From Goodfellowiella coeruleoviolacea (lineage in GTDB: Bacteria; Actinomycetota; Actinomycetes; Mycobacteriales; Pseudonocardiaceae), in assembly GCF_024171785.1 (NCBI RefSeq), contig NZ_JAMTCK010000017.1:1-64000 (forward strand): a DNA stretch of 64,000 nt, written 5' to 3'. The translations under genes and the position numbers were made by a program. The stretch's first letter is position 1. Every line of letters begins with the position of its first letter. Positions 60,868-64,000 of the stretch are shown here, one piece after another. Below the pieces are notes generated by a model, which did no database searches, had not been told where the DNA came from, and saw only the letters and a list, made by a program, of their open reading frames with translations.

Positions 60868-61865
60868 GTCCATCCTTCGAAGGCACAGGCGATTCGGATG
60901 ATTTCCGGTGTTTCGTATGGGTCCACGAAGCCGTCGAGATCGATCCGGTAGCGGATTGCTGTGACGCGGTCGATGACGACGCCCTTGTCTCGCAGGTCAT
61001 CCGGGGTGAGGCGGGGGAAGGCTCCAGCCACGTGGTAACCACGGCTGGCTGATCGCAGGGTCCAGCGTGTCGTCAGGCGTTCCCGGTAGTCATCCCGCCA
61101 CCCGGCACAGGACAGCGCGTTCTCGAAGACGTCGTGGTACCTACCAGGACCGATTCGCGTGGAGATGGCCTCGACGAGGCCCGGCAAGCTGTTACCGGCA
61201 ACCGCACCCGCGGTTGTGAGCTGGTGTGAAACGAGCCAAAGCGGGCGCCCGACCTTGGGTACCAGCTGCGTCAACGACTCGACCCAGTGCGTACGCGACT
61301 CAGACGTTGTCGTTTTGACTTCAACGTCGAGGTCGGGAAGTGCGAAGTCGTGTTCCTCGGACTGGCTGCCGCGCCAAGCTTCGACCGCCTTCGCGGTGCC
61401 CAGTCGATCGATCAGTCCACCGAGGACCAGCAACTCGCCGAACAGACCGACCTCACGCTCTCTAGACAGGGATTCGGGCGCCCGCAGCAGGGATGACATC
61501 CGGTCGAGGGTCGCGTGCAACGCGCGGGCCGGTGACATGCCGCCGAGCTGAACCCGGTCCGCGATGGAGCAGAGGACCGGATAGGCGTCACGAAAGAGTT
61601 CCGGTGCTGTCACGACGACCTCGAAGAACCGCTTTCCCTCGCGGAGCGCGATCCGAGCGAAGATGTTGCGCAGCCCCGTATCAGGGGCGTCACCGTCGGT
61701 CGACATCTCGATCCGAAGGCCCACCTCCGGCACACGTGGCTCGATGAACACGAACGCCTCCGGCGTACCTGGGCTCGGGAGAACCACGGGTACTCCGCCG
61801 CCGAGCAGCCGGCCGAAGTTCTCGGCGGAGACGTGACGTTTGTCGATCGGTGTATCCGATGTCAT
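60864..61865 (-). CDS. PD-(D/E)XK motif protein (DUF4420)
   Basis: 333 residues; the ATG at 61865 overlaps the ATPase stop by 4 nt. The nuclease core is visible around residue 180: REREVGLFGELLVLGGLIDR, then DFALPDLDVEVKTTTSESRT, where E, D and EVK give the PD-(D/E)XK site. The N-terminal part is beta-rich. DUF4420 proteins are the predicted cutting subunits in Z1/MORC-type restriction operons. The gene overlaps the Z1 gene downstream. Confidence 0.88.
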   Translation of the reverse strand: MTSDTPIDKRHVSAENFGRLLGGGVPVVLPSPGTPEAFVFIEPRVPEVGLRIEMSTDGDAPDTGLRNIFARIALREGKRFFEVVVTAPELFRDAYPVLCSIADRVQLGGMSPARALHATLDRMSSLLRAPESLSREREVGLFGELLVLGGLIDRLGTAKAVEAWRGSQSEEHDFALPDLDVEVKTTTSESRTHWVESLTQLVPKVGRPLWLVSHQLTTAGAVAGNSLPGLVEAISTRIGPGRYHDVFENALSCAGWRDDYRERLTTRWTLRSASRGYHVAGAFPRLTPDDLRDKGVVIDRVTAIRYRIDLDGFVDPYETPEIIRIACAFEGWT

Positions 61866-63367
61866 TGGCGTTCGGCCCGTGCCGCGGCCGTCAGGATCGT
61901 CTGCCACAGTGCGATGTTGTCCTTGTCCTTCGGGCCGAGGTGATTGCCCTCGAACACGTTGGAGACAAGCAGGTACAGCAGCGACTTCAGCAGAGGCAGG
62001 TCGTTCAGGCCGCCATGCTTGCCGCCGAGCAGCATCTTGCGGTACCGCTTGTTGAGCCACAATGTACGTTGATCGCGGTCAACGCGAAATAGCAGTTCGT
62101 CGGCGAACGTGTCCCAGCGGATGTCGATGGGATCCTCACCGGGCTTCTCAGGGATCTCGCGCTTGATCGTGTCACGGACACGGGGTGGCAACCCTACACC
62201 TGGATGAACCATCGGTGTCCGCTTGGCCGAGCGCTTCCTCGACTCCGTGTACAGCGCCTCCGCAAGGTCGAAGTACTCGTTGAGGCTGAGCCCGCTGGCT
62301 GACCGAGCCGAAGCGGCCAGCCGCGCGAACTCTGGTCCCACGTGCACCCGCGACTTCTCCGGATTCATTCGGAACAGGCCTGCGACGTCGTTGTCGATGT
62401 CCACCTCGACACGCGCCAAGCGGAGCTTCGAATTAGGTGCGTGGACACCTTCCCAGCCACCTGCCTGCAAGAGACGGTCACGCCTGTAGAAGTAAAGACC
62501 CTGATGGTCGTCCGGGTTTCCCGTCAAATGGAACGAGGAGCTTCCTGAGCGCCCGGGCCACAGATGACAACGAAAAACCAACTTCAAGCCGTTTTCTTCA
62601 GCCGTCAGAGTCTGCGGGAAATCAGATCGACCAGAGCGTGGATACCCAAATGGATTCAGTGGCCCAACAGGGATTGGCGGCCCCACAAATCCAGTGGTGA
62701 CCTCATACACATCGAATTCGACACTCAGCCGCTCTTGCTCAAGGAATCGATGGAATACCATTCCGATATGCTGGCAGGCACTAGTGACCGTGTGATCGAT
62801 GTACTCATCGACACGACGCGGATCGCTGGTCGCGGGAAAAGCGAGCACATCGTCCCAGCGGATCACGGTCCCGCTGTCGCCCACCTGGATCCGCCAGTCC
62901 CGCTCCAACTCGGAACTAACGAACGCGGCGGGAACCACATCGCAGGCGAAACCGCGCTGGCCACTGGCCTCCAGACGCCAACGCCGCCCGACCGCTTCGC
63001 GTCCCGCCGCCCGCGACATCACCGTCAGGCTTCTGGCCTGACTGAACGACGCCGCCTTGAGCCCCAGCCCGAAGTGACCGAGATCACCATCGGCGTACTC
63101 GCGCCGCCCGCCTACGGTCATCGCGGAGTCGATCGCCTCCGGAGCGATCCCGCGACCGTTGTCGACAACGTAAAGCGAGGTCAGGCGTTCGTCGACCTTA
63201 ACGAGACGGATAAGGACCCGCGTCGCGCCCGCGTCGATCGAGTTGTCGACCAGGTCAGCGAGGGCTGTCGGCAACGAGTGGTTACGACCGAGGCCGTCCA
63301 TCGCCCGAGGATCGGGCGGCAGTTCGATACTGCCCTCGGTCGGTACGGTCCGGCTCCACTCGACCAC
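61862..63367 (-). CDS. GHKL (MutL/Hsp90/MORC-like) ATPase
   Basis: 501 residues from the GTG at 63367 behind AAGGGGGACTC. The Bergerat ATP-binding fold has TALADLVDNSIDAGATRVLI (N box), LYVVDNGRGIAPEAIDSAMT (G1) and DLGHFGLGLKAASFSQARSL (G2). A middle domain and a C-terminal helical part (LKSLLYLLVSNVFEGNHLGP) follow. Such MutL/MORC-like proteins head restriction-type operons and are thought to clamp DNA when ATP is bound. It is the first gene of the leftward operon. Confidence 0.9.
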   Translation of the reverse strand: MVEWSRTVPTEGSIELPPDPRAMDGLGRNHSLPTALADLVDNSIDAGATRVLIRLVKVDERLTSLYVVDNGRGIAPEAIDSAMTVGGRREYADGDLGHFGLGLKAASFSQARSLTVMSRAAGREAVGRRWRLEASGQRGFACDVVPAAFVSSELERDWRIQVGDSGTVIRWDDVLAFPATSDPRRVDEYIDHTVTSACQHIGMVFHRFLEQERLSVEFDVYEVTTGFVGPPIPVGPLNPFGYPRSGRSDFPQTLTAEENGLKLVFRCHLWPGRSGSSSFHLTGNPDDHQGLYFYRRDRLLQAGGWEGVHAPNSKLRLARVEVDIDNDVAGLFRMNPEKSRVHVGPEFARLAASARSASGLSLNEYFDLAEALYTESRKRSAKRTPMVHPGVGLPPRVRDTIKREIPEKPGEDPIDIRWDTFADELLFRVDRDQRTLWLNKRYRKMLLGGKHGGLNDLPLLKSLLYLLVSNVFEGNHLGPKDKDNIALWQTILTAAARAERQ

Positions 63368-63744
63368 GAGTCCCCCTTGCTCCCATCGGTGCGACGGCCT
63401 GCTGGATTGTGGGCACCGTTGTATCCGATATACCCAACGATGGTCTACCTGTTACCGGGCGTTACCAAGACGCTATGAGCGCCGCCGACGAAAGTTCGGT
63501 GTCGAAATATCCCACACTACAATACACAGTCACTCGAACACGATCTCCAGATCACCGCCAAACCGCCCAACCTTCCGTCATAGGCTTGTCAGGCCGCAGC
63601 GGAGGTCAGCCCAACGAGGAAGCTGACCAGCCAGGCCGCCGCAGCACTGATCAGGCCTCCACTTTGCACGCGTTCTCCCTCAGCTAATACCCGGCAGCTC
63701 GATCGGCGGAGGACACATGACTCCGCAGGTAGCTGATCACATCT
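63368..63744. other. promoter region of the restriction-type operon
   Basis: The upstream region includes an AT-rich patch at about 63500-63545, unlike the rest of the window, and probably contains the leftward promoter. Two short open frames cross it, but neither has a ribosome site or a recognisable product. I see no complete gene from 63368 to 63917. Confidence 0.4.
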
Positions 63745-63777
63745 GCCTTGCGTCGGCTGTACCGGCCGACGCAAGGC
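63745..63777. terminator. perfect 13-bp hairpin
   Basis: GCCTTGCGTCGGC (63745-63757) and GCCGACGCAAGGC (63765-63777) pair exactly around TGTACCG. It lies about 140 bp past the leftward stop at 63918 and shares GCCTTGCG with the hairpin at 57963-57993. It is likely a terminator for the gene cut by the right edge, although there is no U-run. Confidence 0.6.
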
Positions 63778-63917
63778 GAGGAACGACAGGCCACCAGCAG
63801 GTGAACCGACTCGGGACAGGGGCACGCCTGGCGGCACCTGGAACCATCGAAGTGCGAAAAAAATTATCACGTATTATTTGGGTCGCTCTGGATGTGATGC
63901 CACGAGACCAGCTCAAC

Positions 63918-64000
63918 CTATTTCATACTGCGTGAGCGGACATGCTCTGCCGCAACGTCGATCCGCGCGAACAACAGCGGCGAGAAGTCGCGGGCGTACC
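63918..64000 (-). CDS. C-terminal end of a gene cut by the right edge
   Basis: A leftward frame is open from the edge to a TAG at 63918-63920 and reads YARDFSPLLFARIDVAAEHV, then RSRSMK. Its composition is coding-like, and a strong hairpin follows downstream. It is too short to identify. Confidence 0.35.
   Translation of the reverse strand, partial: YARDFSPLLFARIDVAAEHVRSRSMK

Noticed and set aside
55246-63367. The right-hand operon as BREX or DISARM
   Set aside because: It has none of the BREX markers (PglZ, BrxC, PglX) and no DISARM helicase/PLD set. The Z1, DUF4420, GHKL and Vsr genes fit the MORC-linked restriction type.
63589-63870. A 93-codon minus-strand gene upstream of the restriction operon
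   Set aside because: It runs through the perfect hairpin at 63745-63777 and has no ribosome site. The hydrophobic end could be chance.

Overview
The window is high-GC actinobacterial DNA. Pairs of DUF5753-type helix-turn-helix regulators with DUF397 proteins, many TetR, MerR, HxlR and AraC regulators, GTG/TTG starts and 4-nt gene overlaps suggest a Pseudonocardiaceae-like organism (inferred; no rRNA or tRNA gene is present to confirm it). The left edge cuts an IS110-family transposase.

Layout. 0.4-7.7 kb: a HEAT-like protein, a TetR remnant, DinB and SRPBCC proteins, a carotenoid oxygenase behind a strong palindrome, and a three-subunit PaoABC-like molybdenum aldehyde oxidoreductase. 8.0-10.5 kb: cassette 1 (DUF397, HTH regulator, small membrane and CxxC proteins). 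10.5-18.2 kb: regulator/enzyme/transporter pairs with degraded genes between them. 18.2-23.4 kb: a two-component system with an FtsX-type ABC exporter. 23.5-27.7 kb: a DUF6492 protein, a MarR regulator, and a SNF2 helicase coupled to a SWIM protein. 27.7-30.6 kb: a less GC-rich island with a GDSG serine protease and two unknown genes. 30.7-37.1 kb: two regulated MFS exporters, a 256-bp direct repeat around a lipoprotein gene, and a quinone oxidoreductase. 37.3-42.3 kb: cassette 2, an expanded copy of cassette 1 ending in a PP2C-type phosphatase and a 32-residue peptide, bracketed by two cas-less CRISPR mini-arrays that share a leader. 42.3-50.6 kb: two paralogous HxlR/quinone-oxidoreductase pairs, an SDR/TetR pair, a lipoprotein with a triple repeat, and a CocE-type hydrolase. 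50.9-55.0 kb: an FtsJ-type RNA methyltransferase, rpmB (L28), and a decayed DUF2306/AraC/NmrA region. 55.2-63.4 kb: a leftward restriction-type operon of GHKL ATPase, PD-(D/E)XK protein, Z1 ATPase, cytosine methyltransferase, Vsr nuclease and an unknown protein.

Most novel points. Cassettes 1 and 2 both carry a 48-nt inverted repeat just before their first rightward gene. It has an identical 18-nt loop, and every stem difference keeps base pairing, so it looks like a conserved RNA structure. Cassette 2 is a tightly overlapped run of eight small genes plus the PP2C gene. At two divergent gene pairs (about 46.32 and 54.19 kb) the start codons and the promoter between them appear to be deleted.
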